A stretch of 8,079 bases of DNA from an uncultured Solobacterium sp. (GTDB lineage Bacteria > Bacillota_I > Bacilli_A > Erysipelotrichales > Erysipelotrichaceae). Both the position numbers and the translations under genes were made by a program. Positions 1 through 6,977 of the stretch are shown one piece after another. How positions within the stretch are numbered: the stretch's first letter is position 1; every line of letters starts with the position of its first letter. Location of the stretch: positions 1 through 8,079 of the forward strand of contig CALISH010000095.1 of NCBI GenBank assembly GCA_938041275.1, written 5' to 3'. The notes beneath the pieces are model-generated. The model searched no databases. It was not told the DNA's origin and was given only the letters and a program-made list of their open reading frames with translations.

Positions 1-306
1 AATGATTTTTCGACCAATTCCTTTTCCTTGGTATTCAGGAAGCACAAAAATTGTAAACAGACTGCTCTCATTCTCGCGATTCCAATAAGGACCTATTGCA
101 CCACAGCCAATTATTTTGTTTTCCTCATATGCAACATAAAAATGATTCCATTTTGCACGTTCTAAAATATTTTTTGGCTGCAATTTTTGAATGCTATTTT
201 CAATATATTCCATTGTATAGTCTTTGATATTAACTTCTCTTAATGTTTTTGCAATCAACTTCGATACTTCTTCAGCCTCTTCAGATAGAAATTCCCTTAT
301 AATCAT
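1..306 (-). CDS. GNAT family N-acetyltransferase, C-terminus cut by window edge
   Basis: This is a partial gene. The first 102 codons are present from the ATG at 306, and the frame is still open at position 1. The protein begins MIIREFLSEEAEEVSKLI, a typical start of a small acetyl-CoA-dependent N-acetyltransferase. A hydrophobic strand (HFYVAYEENKIIGCGAIG, about residues 56-72) is followed by the acetyl-CoA pyrophosphate-binding motif VLPEYQGKGIG (88-98), with the Q-x-x-G-x-G pattern at Q93, G96 and G98. The usual GNAT length of about 150 residues suggests that roughly the last third lies outside the window. The ATG is preceded by GAGGG at 311-315 with a 4-base gap. It starts 21 bases after the stop of the preceding acetyltransferase and is probably co-transcribed with it. 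The family assignment is firm; the substrate (protein, antibiotic or small amine) is unknown. Confidence 0.88.
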   Translation of the reverse strand, partial: MIIREFLSEEAEEVSKLIAKTLREVNIKDYTMEYIENSIQKLQPKNILERAKWNHFYVAYEENKIIGCGAIGPYWNRENESSLFTIFVLPEYQGKGIGRKII

Positions 307-327
307 GACACCCTCACAAGTTCTAAT

Positions 328-888
328 TTATTTTACAAAATACTCTTCGCGGAGAATTCCCATCGTCAGAACATCAAAGTATTGACCGCGATGATAGGAA
401 GCCGCTCTTCTTCTACCCTCTAATACAAAGCCAACCTTCTCATACATCTTGATTGCATTTTCATTATATGAGAATACATTTAACTCTACTTTATGAGCAT
501 TTAATTCTTCAAAACAGATACGAATTGCTTTACGCATCGCTTCTGTACCATAGCCCTTACCTTGATGCTCTGGTCCTACTAGGATACCAATTGTCGCAAT
601 CATCTCAGGCATCGATAGATTGAAAGCTGTAATATGCCCTACTACTTCACCCTGTTTATTTTCTATCGTTAAACCAAAGCCAGTTCTCGCTTGGTTTGAT
701 GACCAACTATGAAATAGCGAAGAATTCTCTTCGGCAAATGTAGGAACAATTCTTGAACGATTCCCTAGTAGCATTGTCTCTTCATTCCACCACTTCGCTA
801 AGATCGCTTCATCCTCAGCTGTGGTACCTCTTAGTGTAATCTTTTCCCCACATAATAATTCATTTCGGTATTGCAACAAATCTTTCAT
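328..888 (-). CDS. RimJ/RimL-like GNAT N-acetyltransferase
   Basis: The gene encodes a 186-residue cytoplasmic acetyltransferase of the RimJ/RimL type, which transfers acetyl from acetyl-CoA to a protein N-terminus or a small-molecule amine. The N-terminal strand KITLRGTTAEDEAILAKWWN (16-35) is the usual opening of the fold. Motif A is ILVGPEHQGKGYGTEAM (102-118), with the CoA-binding Q109-x-x-G112-x-G114. Motif B is NVFSYNENAIKMYEKVGF (137-154), with the conserved N142-E-N-A and tyrosine 149, followed by a FVLEGRRR strand typical of RimJ-like proteins. The length is normal for the family. The ribosome-binding site AAAGGAG lies at 894-900 with a 5-base gap; its first base is part of the stop codon of priA (900-902), so the two genes are tightly linked. 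The family is clear. The substrate is not, and the link to priA does not suggest one. Confidence 0.93.
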   Translation of the reverse strand: MKDLLQYRNELLCGEKITLRGTTAEDEAILAKWWNEETMLLGNRSRIVPTFAEENSSLFHSWSSNQARTGFGLTIENKQGEVVGHITAFNLSMPEMIATIGILVGPEHQGKGYGTEAMRKAIRICFEELNAHKVELNVFSYNENAIKMYEKVGFVLEGRRRAASYHRGQYFDVLTMGILREEYFVK

Positions 889-893
889 ACACT

Positions 894-900
894 CTCCTTT
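894..900 (-). promoter_or_regulatory. Ribosome-binding site of the RimJ-like acetyltransferase, touching the priA stop
   Basis: AAAGGAG stands five bases before the ATG at 888 and shares one base with the TAA stop of priA. A ribosome ending priA therefore covers this site, which suggests translational coupling of the two genes. Confidence 0.75.
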
Positions 901-3065
901 TAATCTAAATACATTGGATTGATATCAATCCGTAATCCTGTCACATCTATCTTTATTGTAGATAAAAACTTTGCAACAGCTCGCCTCATCGAATCTAAAT
1001 CCTTACCCTTTAACAAGATTCGATAACGATACAAATCTTGTATCTTTAATAACGAAATGATACCTATTGTTTTAAAGTCACCAACAATTTCATTTTTGAT
1101 TGCCATCGCTTGTTTCATCACCACATCATCTTTACGGCCTTGGATTGTTAAGGCAATCAAATACGTATATGGTGGATATTGTCCTGCATGGCGAAACTTC
1201 ATCTCGTTGCGAAAGAATGCCTCATAGTCTTGTCTAGCGGCACACTGAACTGCATAGTGATTTGGATCAAATACCTGATACACCACTTCACCAGTCGACT
1301 CTGCTCTACCACTTCTTCCGCCTGCCTGCATCAACAAATCAAAGGTCATCTCACAACTGCGAAAATCTGTACGCTGCAAACCTTCATCCCCATTGATTAC
1401 ACCAACTAATGTAACGTGTGGATAATCTAATCCCTTGGCTATCATCTGTGTACCCAATAAGATATCTGCTTCATGATTACCGAAGGCTTGTAATATCTTT
1501 TGATGTGCATTCTTTCTACCTGTAGTATCCGCATCCATGCGTAATACCCTTGCGGCAGGAAATAATGCATGCACTTCCGATTCCAATCTCTCCGTGCCAA
1601 AACCCATTGTGGTAAAACCCGTACGGTTATGACAATGTGAACATTCTTTTGGTACTGCTATCTCCGTTCCACAAGTATGGCATTTTAAGCGATTAACATC
1701 ACGATGATAACTCATCGCTAAATCACAATGCGGACATTTCACAACTTCTTGGCAAGACTTACAACGAAGCTGAGTAACATAACCACGGCGATTTAACAAT
1801 AGAATACTCTGCTCATCTTTTTCTAATCGCTCTTGTATCTTCGTGCGTAATTCGTCTGTAATAATATAGTTCCCATTCTTCTTAATGCTATCCTTGATTG
1901 ATACAAGTTGAATATTTGGTAGGCTTTGATTGATACGTTCATTCATCTTCACCAAGTGATATACATTTTTCAAAGCACGGGCATAGCTTTCAAGTGCCGG
2001 TGTCGCAGAACCAAGTATCACTTTACAATGATGATAATGACCTCTCCAGATAGCAATGTCACGACAATGATATGCCGGTTGGTTCTCTTGTTTATAAGAA
2101 TTATCATGTTCTTCATCCATGACAATTAGTCCTAAATATTGAAATGGTAAAAACACTGCACTTCTTGTACCAACAACAATGGATGCCTTACCAGTCTTCA
2201 CCTTGCGGTACTGCTCATATTTCTCTTGGTCACTTAGTCCACTGTGATAGATGGCTAATGCATGCCCAAAGCGAGAAGAAACACGCATAATCATCTGTGG
2301 TGTCAAACTGATTTCAGGCACTAAAATTAATACCTGTTTATGTTGTGCAAGTGCCTGTGCAGCTAACTGTAAATATACCTCTGTCTTACCAGATCCAGTG
2401 ATACCATGTAGAAGATATACTCCATCCTGACTATTGTTAATTTCATCCATTGCGGACTGTTGTAATGCTGTCAGCTGTAGTGCAGATTTAATATTGACAT
2501 TTACATCATTTACCGCTTCTTTTTCTTTTTCTTCTAAGATAATTGCATTTTTCTCAATGAGTGTACGTGCTTGTCCTGGATAGCTTTTACGTAATTCTGT
2601 ATATGTTAATGGCTGATGCTCACGTGCGTAAAGATAGGCTTCTAATTGCTTTGGTGTTAAACTGACTTCTTCATCCGTTAGCTTAACCCATTTCTCTTTC
2701 ACAATTTTTTTATTATTCGTAGTTGGTTTCAGCTTCGATGGTAACATCGTCTGAAAACAAGATATCGTTGTCGATAAAGTATTTTCTTTTAACCACATCG
2801 CTAAGTCATGCAATTCATCCGTAATCAAACTCTCGTGATCTTTAACATCTTGAATAAAGCGCAACTTAAAACCAAGTCGTATTTCAATCTCTTCCTTTGT
2901 TTCATCCGTATCTTGGATACTCTCTACAAATCCAACAACACTACGATTTAACAGCGGAATCGTTACACGGCTACCCACTTCGATATCTTTATCATCATAT
3001 AAGTATGTAAAAGTCTGATCCAACCTGCGTACAGGATGTTCTAACCAACATTGCACAATTTTCAT
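900..3065 (-). CDS. priA: Primosomal protein N' (PriA), replication-restart 3'-5' DNA helicase
   Basis: PriA recognises stalled or collapsed replication forks, remodels them as an ATP-driven 3'-5' helicase, and starts reloading of the replicative helicase. The 721 residues show the full family layout. An N-terminal 3'-DNA-binding domain begins at MKIVQCWLEHP, followed by a winged-helix region. Walker A is GITGSGKT (221-228, K227), Walker B is DEEH (317-320), and motif III is GSATP (352-356). Four CxxC pairs bind two zinc ions (C435/C438, C444/C447, C462/C465, C475/C478). GTQMIAKGLDYP lies at 538-549 and the motif VI arginines in QAGGRSGR (580-587). E. coli PriA has 732 residues. I chose the ATG at 3065 because GGAG (3071-3074) lies five bases upstream. 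The frame is open back to 3161, but that extension would run through a terminator and the end of the preceding gene and has no PriA-like sequence. Motif VI reads QAGGRSGR where the family commonly has QVAGRAGR, a mild divergence. Confidence 0.97.
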   Translation of the reverse strand: MKIVQCWLEHPVRRLDQTFTYLYDDKDIEVGSRVTIPLLNRSVVGFVESIQDTDETKEEIEIRLGFKLRFIQDVKDHESLITDELHDLAMWLKENTLSTTISCFQTMLPSKLKPTTNNKKIVKEKWVKLTDEEVSLTPKQLEAYLYAREHQPLTYTELRKSYPGQARTLIEKNAIILEEKEKEAVNDVNVNIKSALQLTALQQSAMDEINNSQDGVYLLHGITGSGKTEVYLQLAAQALAQHKQVLILVPEISLTPQMIMRVSSRFGHALAIYHSGLSDQEKYEQYRKVKTGKASIVVGTRSAVFLPFQYLGLIVMDEEHDNSYKQENQPAYHCRDIAIWRGHYHHCKVILGSATPALESYARALKNVYHLVKMNERINQSLPNIQLVSIKDSIKKNGNYIITDELRTKIQERLEKDEQSILLLNRRGYVTQLRCKSCQEVVKCPHCDLAMSYHRDVNRLKCHTCGTEIAVPKECSHCHNRTGFTTMGFGTERLESEVHALFPAARVLRMDADTTGRKNAHQKILQAFGNHEADILLGTQMIAKGLDYPHVTLVGVINGDEGLQRTDFRSCEMTFDLLMQAGGRSGRAESTGEVVYQVFDPNHYAVQCAARQDYEAFFRNEMKFRHAGQYPPYTYLIALTIQGRKDDVVMKQAMAIKNEIVGDFKTIGIISLLKIQDLYRYRILLKGKDLDSMRRAVAKFLSTIKIDVTGLRIDINPMYLD

Positions 3066-3070
3066 GGTAT

Positions 3071-3074
3071 CTCC
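3071..3074 (-). promoter_or_regulatory. Ribosome-binding site that decides the priA start
   Basis: GGAG with a five-base gap to the ATG at 3065. No comparable site stands before the upstream in-frame ATG at 3161, which falls inside the preceding coding sequence and terminator. Confidence 0.8.
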
Positions 3075-3092
3075 AATTTCTGATTCTATTCT

Positions 3093-3098
3093 ACTATA
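3093..3098 (-). promoter_or_regulatory. Candidate -10 box for priA and the acetyltransferase genes
   Basis: TATAGT on the minus strand matches the TATAAT consensus at five of six bases. It lies between the transporter terminator and the priA ribosome-binding site, where a promoter is expected. No good -35 box is found at 16-18 bases upstream (the sequence there is only T-rich, such as CTTTTA). A second -10-like TAGAAT overlaps just downstream. This is a weak call, made largely from context. Confidence 0.35.
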
Positions 3099-3128
3099 AA
3101 ATGAAAATTCCACGATAAAAGATTTGCC

Positions 3129-3158
3129 AAAAAAACAGCAGGATCTATTCTGCTGTTT
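3129..3158 (-). terminator. Intrinsic terminator closing the transporter operon
   Basis: Read on the minus strand, AAACAGCAG (3158-3150) pairs perfectly with CTGCTGTTT (3141-3133) around an 8-base loop, and the T-tract runs to 3129 (seven T in all, shared with the stem end). This is a textbook rho-independent terminator. Its upstream arm and part of its loop lie inside the last ATPase gene, encoding the final residues ETAE and the TAG stop. On the plus strand the hairpin is followed only by CAAGTTTT, so it is probably one-directional. Confidence 0.9.
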
Positions 3159-3894
3159 CAAGTTTTAAGATATGTCGTAATAATTCTTTTGTATATGGAT
3201 GCTGTGGATTCTGCATCACATCCTTTGTTCTACCCTCTTCTACAACCCTGCCATCCTTCATAATCATCACACGATCACAGAGATTGCTAACTAACGGTAA
3301 ATCGTGGGACACAAAAATTGCTGAGATATGATGTTGATGACATAGATGTGTTAATAGACTGCAAATTCTCTCTTGTGTGATGACATCCAATGCACTTGTG
3401 ATTTCATCACACAACAATACCTTTGGATCACACGCAAGTGCACGTGCAATCGCTGCACGTTGACATTCTCCTCCAGACATCTCATAGGGATACTTTTTTG
3501 CAAAGGAAGTATCCAACCCGACCTCCTGTAATAAGAACCGATTTTCTAAAGCACTAGGATTTAAATGTTTCCGTATCTCATCCAAACTTTGTTCTATCGT
3601 ATACTGCTTATCAAAAGAAGCACGTGCATCTTGAAATATCATCTGCAAATTGCGAAAGCGACTACGATCTTTTGTATCAAGCGATTTACCAAATAATGTC
3701 ACTTGCCCTTCATCTGGTTGAATTATCCCCGATAGTAATCGCAAGATTGTACTTTTTCCACTACCACTTTCACCAATGATACCAAGTATCTCCCCTTCAT
3801 CAAGATGAAGAGAAACGTGATCAACTGCTAATACTTGCTGCTTCTTATCACGGAACCTTTTAACGATATTCTCTGCTTGTATTAATCGTTCCAT
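3145..3894 (-). CDS. ABC transporter ATP-binding protein, NikE/OppF-type
   Basis: This 249-residue protein is the second of the two cytoplasmic ATPases that drive the importer. Motifs in order are Walker A GESGSGKS (41-48, K47), Q-loop Q88 in IFQD, signature MSGGECQR (139-146), Walker B VLLCDE (159-164, catalytic E164), D-loop SALD, and switch histidine H197 in FVSHD. The end contains HPYTKELL (232-239), the C-terminal oligo_HPY element of nickel/peptide transporter ATPases. The ATG at 3894 has a strong GGAGG site at 3899-3903 with a 4-base gap. Both lie within the end of the partner ATPase gene, which overlaps this one by 13 bases. The gene is last in the operon, and its final codons form part of the terminator. 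I withhold the symbol nikE because the transported substrate is unproven. Confidence 0.93.
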   Translation of the reverse strand: MERLIQAENIVKRFRDKKQQVLAVDHVSLHLDEGEILGIIGESGSGKSTILRLLSGIIQPDEGQVTLFGKSLDTKDRSRFRNLQMIFQDARASFDKQYTIEQSLDEIRKHLNPSALENRFLLQEVGLDTSFAKKYPYEMSGGECQRAAIARALACDPKVLLCDEITSALDVITQERICSLLTHLCHQHHISAIFVSHDLPLVSNLCDRVMIMKDGRVVEEGRTKDVMQNPQHPYTKELLRHILKLETAE

Positions 3895-4667
3895 AAATCC
3901 TCCGTCTTCGGTAAAGCAGCTAATAACTGTTTTGTGTATGCATGCATAGGATTTTCAATTAAAGTCTTTGTTTCTTGTACTTCTACAATATCACCTTGGT
4001 ACATTACCGCAATACGATCACATAGTTGCACAGCTAGCGCAATGTTATGCGTAATCACTACCATCGTCATACCATTTTCTTCTTTCAATCGCTTTAACTG
4101 TCGAATCATTTCATATGCACTTTTTACATCCAATGCACTCGTTGGCTCATCACATAAAAGTAAATTTGGATCATTCATTAGTGCAAGAGATACAGCCACA
4201 CGTTGTGCCATGCCAATTGATAACGCAAAAGGATAACCATTAAAAATACGTTCAGGATTTTTTAATTCGAACTGTTGAAATAACTCATATGCTTTTTGAC
4301 GAGTCTCTTCTTTGCTTAGTCTTCCCTTTGTTGTCTCGTAAAACTGAGAAGATATCTTTCTTGTAGGAACAAGTGTAAAGTTACTGTTCTGAAAAATCGT
4401 CGCCATTTCACCTTGAAATAACCGTCGATATTCTCTCTGATTGATATCCAAAAGATTTTGATTAGAGTACAAGATTTCTCCTGCATCAATTTTAAGATTT
4501 GGTTCTAATTGAAGAATACAATTTAATAAGCTTGTCTTTCCACTACCACTTTGTCCAACAATACCAATCACTTCTGTTGGGTACACAGAAAGTGAAACAT
4601 CATGTAACACTTCTGTATTGCTATATCCAGCAGTAATATTTTTTAGTTCTAAAATTGGTTGTCTCAT
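3882..4667 (-). CDS. ABC transporter ATP-binding protein, NikD/OppD-type, with altered signature motif
   Basis: This 261-residue protein is the first ATPase of the importer and is expected to pair with the downstream ATPase beneath the two permeases. Walker A is GQSGSGKT (38-45, K44), the Q-loop glutamine is Q93 (IFQN), Walker B is NLLLCDE (168-174, E174), the D-loop is SALD (177-180), and the switch histidine is H207 (VVITHN). The end carries an oligo_HPY-like HAYTKQLL (242-249). The signature reads LSIGMAQR (149-156) where the family has LSGGM-x-QR, so the first glycine after the serine is isoleucine (codon ATT). The segment after the Q-loop (NSNFTLVPT) also departs from the usual form. The start codon overlaps the stop of the binding-protein gene as ATGA, and no Shine-Dalgarno is visible, so translation probably depends on re-initiation. 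The family is sure; the substrate is unknown. Confidence 0.93.
   Translation of the reverse strand: MRQPILELKNITAGYSNTEVLHDVSLSVYPTEVIGIVGQSGSGKTSLLNCILQLEPNLKIDAGEILYSNQNLLDINQREYRRLFQGEMATIFQNSNFTLVPTRKISSQFYETTKGRLSKEETRQKAYELFQQFELKNPERIFNGYPFALSIGMAQRVAVSLALMNDPNLLLCDEPTSALDVKSAYEMIRQLKRLKEENGMTMVVITHNIALAVQLCDRIAVMYQGDIVEVQETKTLIENPMHAYTKQLLAALPKTEDLWND
3899..3903 (-). promoter_or_regulatory. Ribosome-binding site of the second ATPase gene, inside the first
   Basis: A complete GGAGG stands four bases before the ATG at 3894 and lies in the codons for the C-terminal TEDLWND of the first ATPase. It fixes the start and allows equal production of both ATPases. Confidence 0.85.
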
Positions 4668-6178
4668 GATTGCAGTTCTAAATCAACTGTAATTTGGTAG
4701 TAGTCCGTAACGTGAGGAGTAAAATTCTTCAATTCTTTTCTTGTTGCGAAAATCAAGTTATTAAATCCAATGTACGTAATGCTATAACTTGACAACAATA
4801 TTTCTTCAATCTGCTTAACAATTTTATTACGTTCCTTTGTATCGTAGGAATTATTCAACTGTTTTAACAACACCTGCATTGCATGGTTATCATACCCAGA
4901 GTAATTCACAGAACCGCCTTCGGATAATAACGCGTTTAAGTAGTATGCAGGATCTCCTGTAGGCATTGTTACCATAGAATAGAAACCTAAATCATATTCT
5001 TTATTTGTTAGATACTTCGTACCTTCATGTAATTGAAGTTCGGAGTGAATACCAATCTTCTTAAGTGCAGACTGTAATTCAGTCGCAATTGCTTCTTGCG
5101 ATAGACGTTTGTAGTAAGCGATTGTAAGAGAGATGTTTTGACCATCCTTTTCTACATAACCATCACCATCTGTATCTACATAGCCTAGAGATTCTAAAAT
5201 TTGCTTGGCCTCAGCTTCGTTATAAGAAGTTACATTAGAACTTGGTAATGCATACTCAGAATCACTTGTAAATGGTCCATCTGTAGCAGTCATTGTACCA
5301 TCCAGTAAGTACTTTGCAATTGATTCTTTATCAATTGCTTTCGCAATTGCTTTACGTAGTGATGTATCTGAAAGAGTCTCTGTATTCATATAGAGAGAAT
5401 ATACACGGCTAGATGGAATCATATGAATATCAAATTCATCAGTATCCTTTAGCTGCTTGATTCCCTCGGGATTCATTTCTGTATATGCATCTAATTCATG
5501 ATTTTTGAGTGCTAGAATTGCAGTTTCTTTCTCAAGCATCTTCGTAACTGTAATCTCATCTAATTTCGGCGTTCCATTCCAATAGTTTGTATTTGGCTCA
5601 AGGACAATTTCTTTATCAGCTGTAAATGACTTCACCTTATATGGACCAGTACCGATAGGCATCGTAGCCTTATCTTCCTTTGAAGCTAGATTTAACATCG
5701 TAAACATCGGATCACTTAGATCAGATAATAATGTTGCGCGTGGTTCTACAGTCTTAATTGTGATTGTATGACCATCGATTTCATATTCAGCACCCTTTAA
5801 AAAGTCAGCTCTTGCATTTTCTTGTGCAATATGATGTAGATTATCCACTACACTTTTAGCATCCATTGTTGTGCCGTCTGAGAATTTAATATTCTCACGT
5901 AGTGTTAACTTCCATGTCTTCGTATCAATGTTTTCTGCGTTCGATACGAGCCATGGTTTGATTTCCATATTATCTTCTACTTTAAATAAGGTTTCCCCAA
6001 TACCGTATCGAACGGTGAACCATCCATTCCACTCTAAAGCAGAATCTAAAGATGCAGTGAACTGTTCTGTACCAATGCGGATAGTACGTTTTACAGTTTC
6101 ATCTGTTTTTTGTGTTGGTGTACATGCAGACAACACTAACGTCATAGACACAAATAATGCTTTAATCAATCGTTTCAT
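4664..6178 (-). CDS. Family 5 extracellular substrate-binding lipoprotein, NikA-like (nickel/peptide class)
   Basis: This 504-residue receptor captures the ligand outside the cell and passes it to the permeases. It starts with a lipoprotein signal: MKRLIK, a hydrophobic stretch, then the lipobox LSAC (16-19), so C19 would be lipidated and anchored in the membrane. The mature part has SBP_bac_5 landmarks: NGWFTVRYGIGETLFKVEDN (51-70), TWKLTLRENIKFSDG (88-102), MPIGTGPYKVKSF (173-185), SLRKAIAKAIDKES (273-286) and PTGDPAYYLNALLS (406-419). The acidic loop DTDGDGYVEKDG (335-346) is common in this family. From what I know of the family, the WNGW-VRYGIGETLF pattern resembles NikA-like proteins more than peptide receptors, but this does not prove a metal substrate. 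I chose the ATG at 6178 for its strong GGAGGGG site; the upstream in-frame ATG at 6214 would spoil the signal peptide. The gene overlaps the NikC-like gene by 17 bases. Confidence 0.94.
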   Translation of the reverse strand: MKRLIKALFVSMTLVLSACTPTQKTDETVKRTIRIGTEQFTASLDSALEWNGWFTVRYGIGETLFKVEDNMEIKPWLVSNAENIDTKTWKLTLRENIKFSDGTTMDAKSVVDNLHHIAQENARADFLKGAEYEIDGHTITIKTVEPRATLLSDLSDPMFTMLNLASKEDKATMPIGTGPYKVKSFTADKEIVLEPNTNYWNGTPKLDEITVTKMLEKETAILALKNHELDAYTEMNPEGIKQLKDTDEFDIHMIPSSRVYSLYMNTETLSDTSLRKAIAKAIDKESIAKYLLDGTMTATDGPFTSDSEYALPSSNVTSYNEAEAKQILESLGYVDTDGDGYVEKDGQNISLTIAYYKRLSQEAIATELQSALKKIGIHSELQLHEGTKYLTNKEYDLGFYSMVTMPTGDPAYYLNALLSEGGSVNYSGYDNHAMQVLLKQLNNSYDTKERNKIVKQIEEILLSSYSITYIGFNNLIFATRKELKNFTPHVTDYYQITVDLELQS

Positions 6179-6977
6179 ATCGTTTCCCCTCCTGATTATG
6201 AAAAGTCTTCGCAAATTGATTTATCAAAAATACAGTGATGAAGATAAACAAACATGGAAATAAAGAAATCCATGGTGCGGATGTTAAATATTGTCTTCCT
6301 TCACTGATCATAGAGCCCCATTCTGGCGTTGGAACTTTTACTCCAATGCTTAAAAAGCTAAGTCCTGCAAGAGACAATAACATATTCGCAAAGTTTAAGG
6401 TCAATGTCACTATCATTACGTTTCGAATATTCGGTAGAATATGTTTCAATAGTATTTCGATATCACTTAATCCTGCAAATTTTGCAGCTATTACGTATAA
6501 TTCTGATTTCTCTTTGAGTGTAGCAGATCTTGCCAAGCGAGCAAACAACATCCAATCGCTAATTGCTAAGGCAATCATCGCATTATGTAAGCCACCTCCT
6601 AGTATTCCCGCAATCGCTATCGCAATTAACATTTGTGGAAATGCTAGGAACAAATCACAAATAGCCATGAGCACTTCATCCAAAAAACCACCCATATAAC
6701 CACTAATCATGCCGATAAAGATACCAAAGCCTCCAGCAACTACTACGATTACTATCGTAGATAGAATACTAATTTTCGCAGCTGCGATTGTTCGTACAAA
6801 TACATCTCTTCCAAAAGCATCTGTCCCAAAGAAGTGATGAATACTAGGTGCTTGTAAACGAATAGCTAGATTTGATTCTAAAATCATCTTTGGTAACATT
6901 AATTCCATCACAACACTGCATAATAATAAACCTGCAAGCATGATAATCATCATCCACTGTTTACGATTAAGCTTCAT
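6162..6977 (-). CDS. ABC transporter permease, NikC/DppC-type
   Basis: This 271-residue integral membrane subunit forms the translocation channel with the NikB-like permease. It has a first membrane helix near residues 8-27, then the family's external motif FFGTDAFGRDVFVRTIAAAKIS (49-70, compare LGTDxxGRDV), and further helices near 70-92, 102-127, 131-148, 187-211 and 236-255. The cytoplasmic EAA loop, which docks the ATPases, is YVIAAKFAGLSDIEILLKHI with LPN following (161-183). PEWGSMISEGRQYL (218-231) is a further family signature. Length is normal for the family. I chose the ATG at 6977: AGGTGG at 6986-6991 lies eight bases upstream, and the in-frame GTG codons further up are this ribosome-binding site itself. 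The gene overlaps the NikB-like gene by 11 bases and the binding-protein gene by 17. Substrate specificity cannot be read from it. Confidence 0.94.
   Translation of the reverse strand: MKLNRKQWMMIIMLAGLLLCSVVMELMLPKMILESNLAIRLQAPSIHHFFGTDAFGRDVFVRTIAAAKISILSTIVIVVVAGGFGIFIGMISGYMGGFLDEVLMAICDLFLAFPQMLIAIAIAGILGGGLHNAMIALAISDWMLFARLARSATLKEKSELYVIAAKFAGLSDIEILLKHILPNIRNVMIVTLTLNFANMLLSLAGLSFLSIGVKVPTPEWGSMISEGRQYLTSAPWISLFPCLFIFITVFLINQFAKTFHNQEGKRYETID
6186..6192 (-). promoter_or_regulatory. Strong ribosome-binding site of the binding-protein gene
   Basis: GGAGGGG with a seven-base gap to the ATG at 6178, located inside the end of the NikC-like gene. It is the longest purine match to the anti-Shine-Dalgarno in the operon, which suits a receptor made in excess over the membrane subunits, and it decides the start between two in-frame ATG codons. 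Confidence 0.85.

Noticed and set aside
3066..3161. A 32-residue N-terminal extension of PriA (in-frame ATG at 3161).
   Set aside because: It would begin inside the preceding ATPase gene and pass through the terminator, its sequence is not PriA-like, and a good ribosome-binding site directly precedes the ATG at 3065.
5145..5180. A calcium-binding EF-hand-like loop (DTDGDGYVEKDG) in the binding protein.
   Set aside because: This acidic segment is a common feature of family 5 binding proteins, and the twelfth position is glycine rather than the Glu or Asp of a true EF-hand, so it is not a special finding.
6179..6214. A longer form of the binding protein starting at 6214.
   Set aside because: It adds charged residues (RRLFIIRRGND) before the lipoprotein signal and lacks a ribosome-binding site, whereas the ATG at 6178 has GGAGGGG at ideal distance.
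1179..6699. Open plus-strand frames of 67-154 codons opposite priA, the ATPases, the receptor and the NikC-like gene.
   Set aside because: They are antisense to strongly supported genes, resemble no protein family I recognise, and lack convincing ribosome-binding sites.
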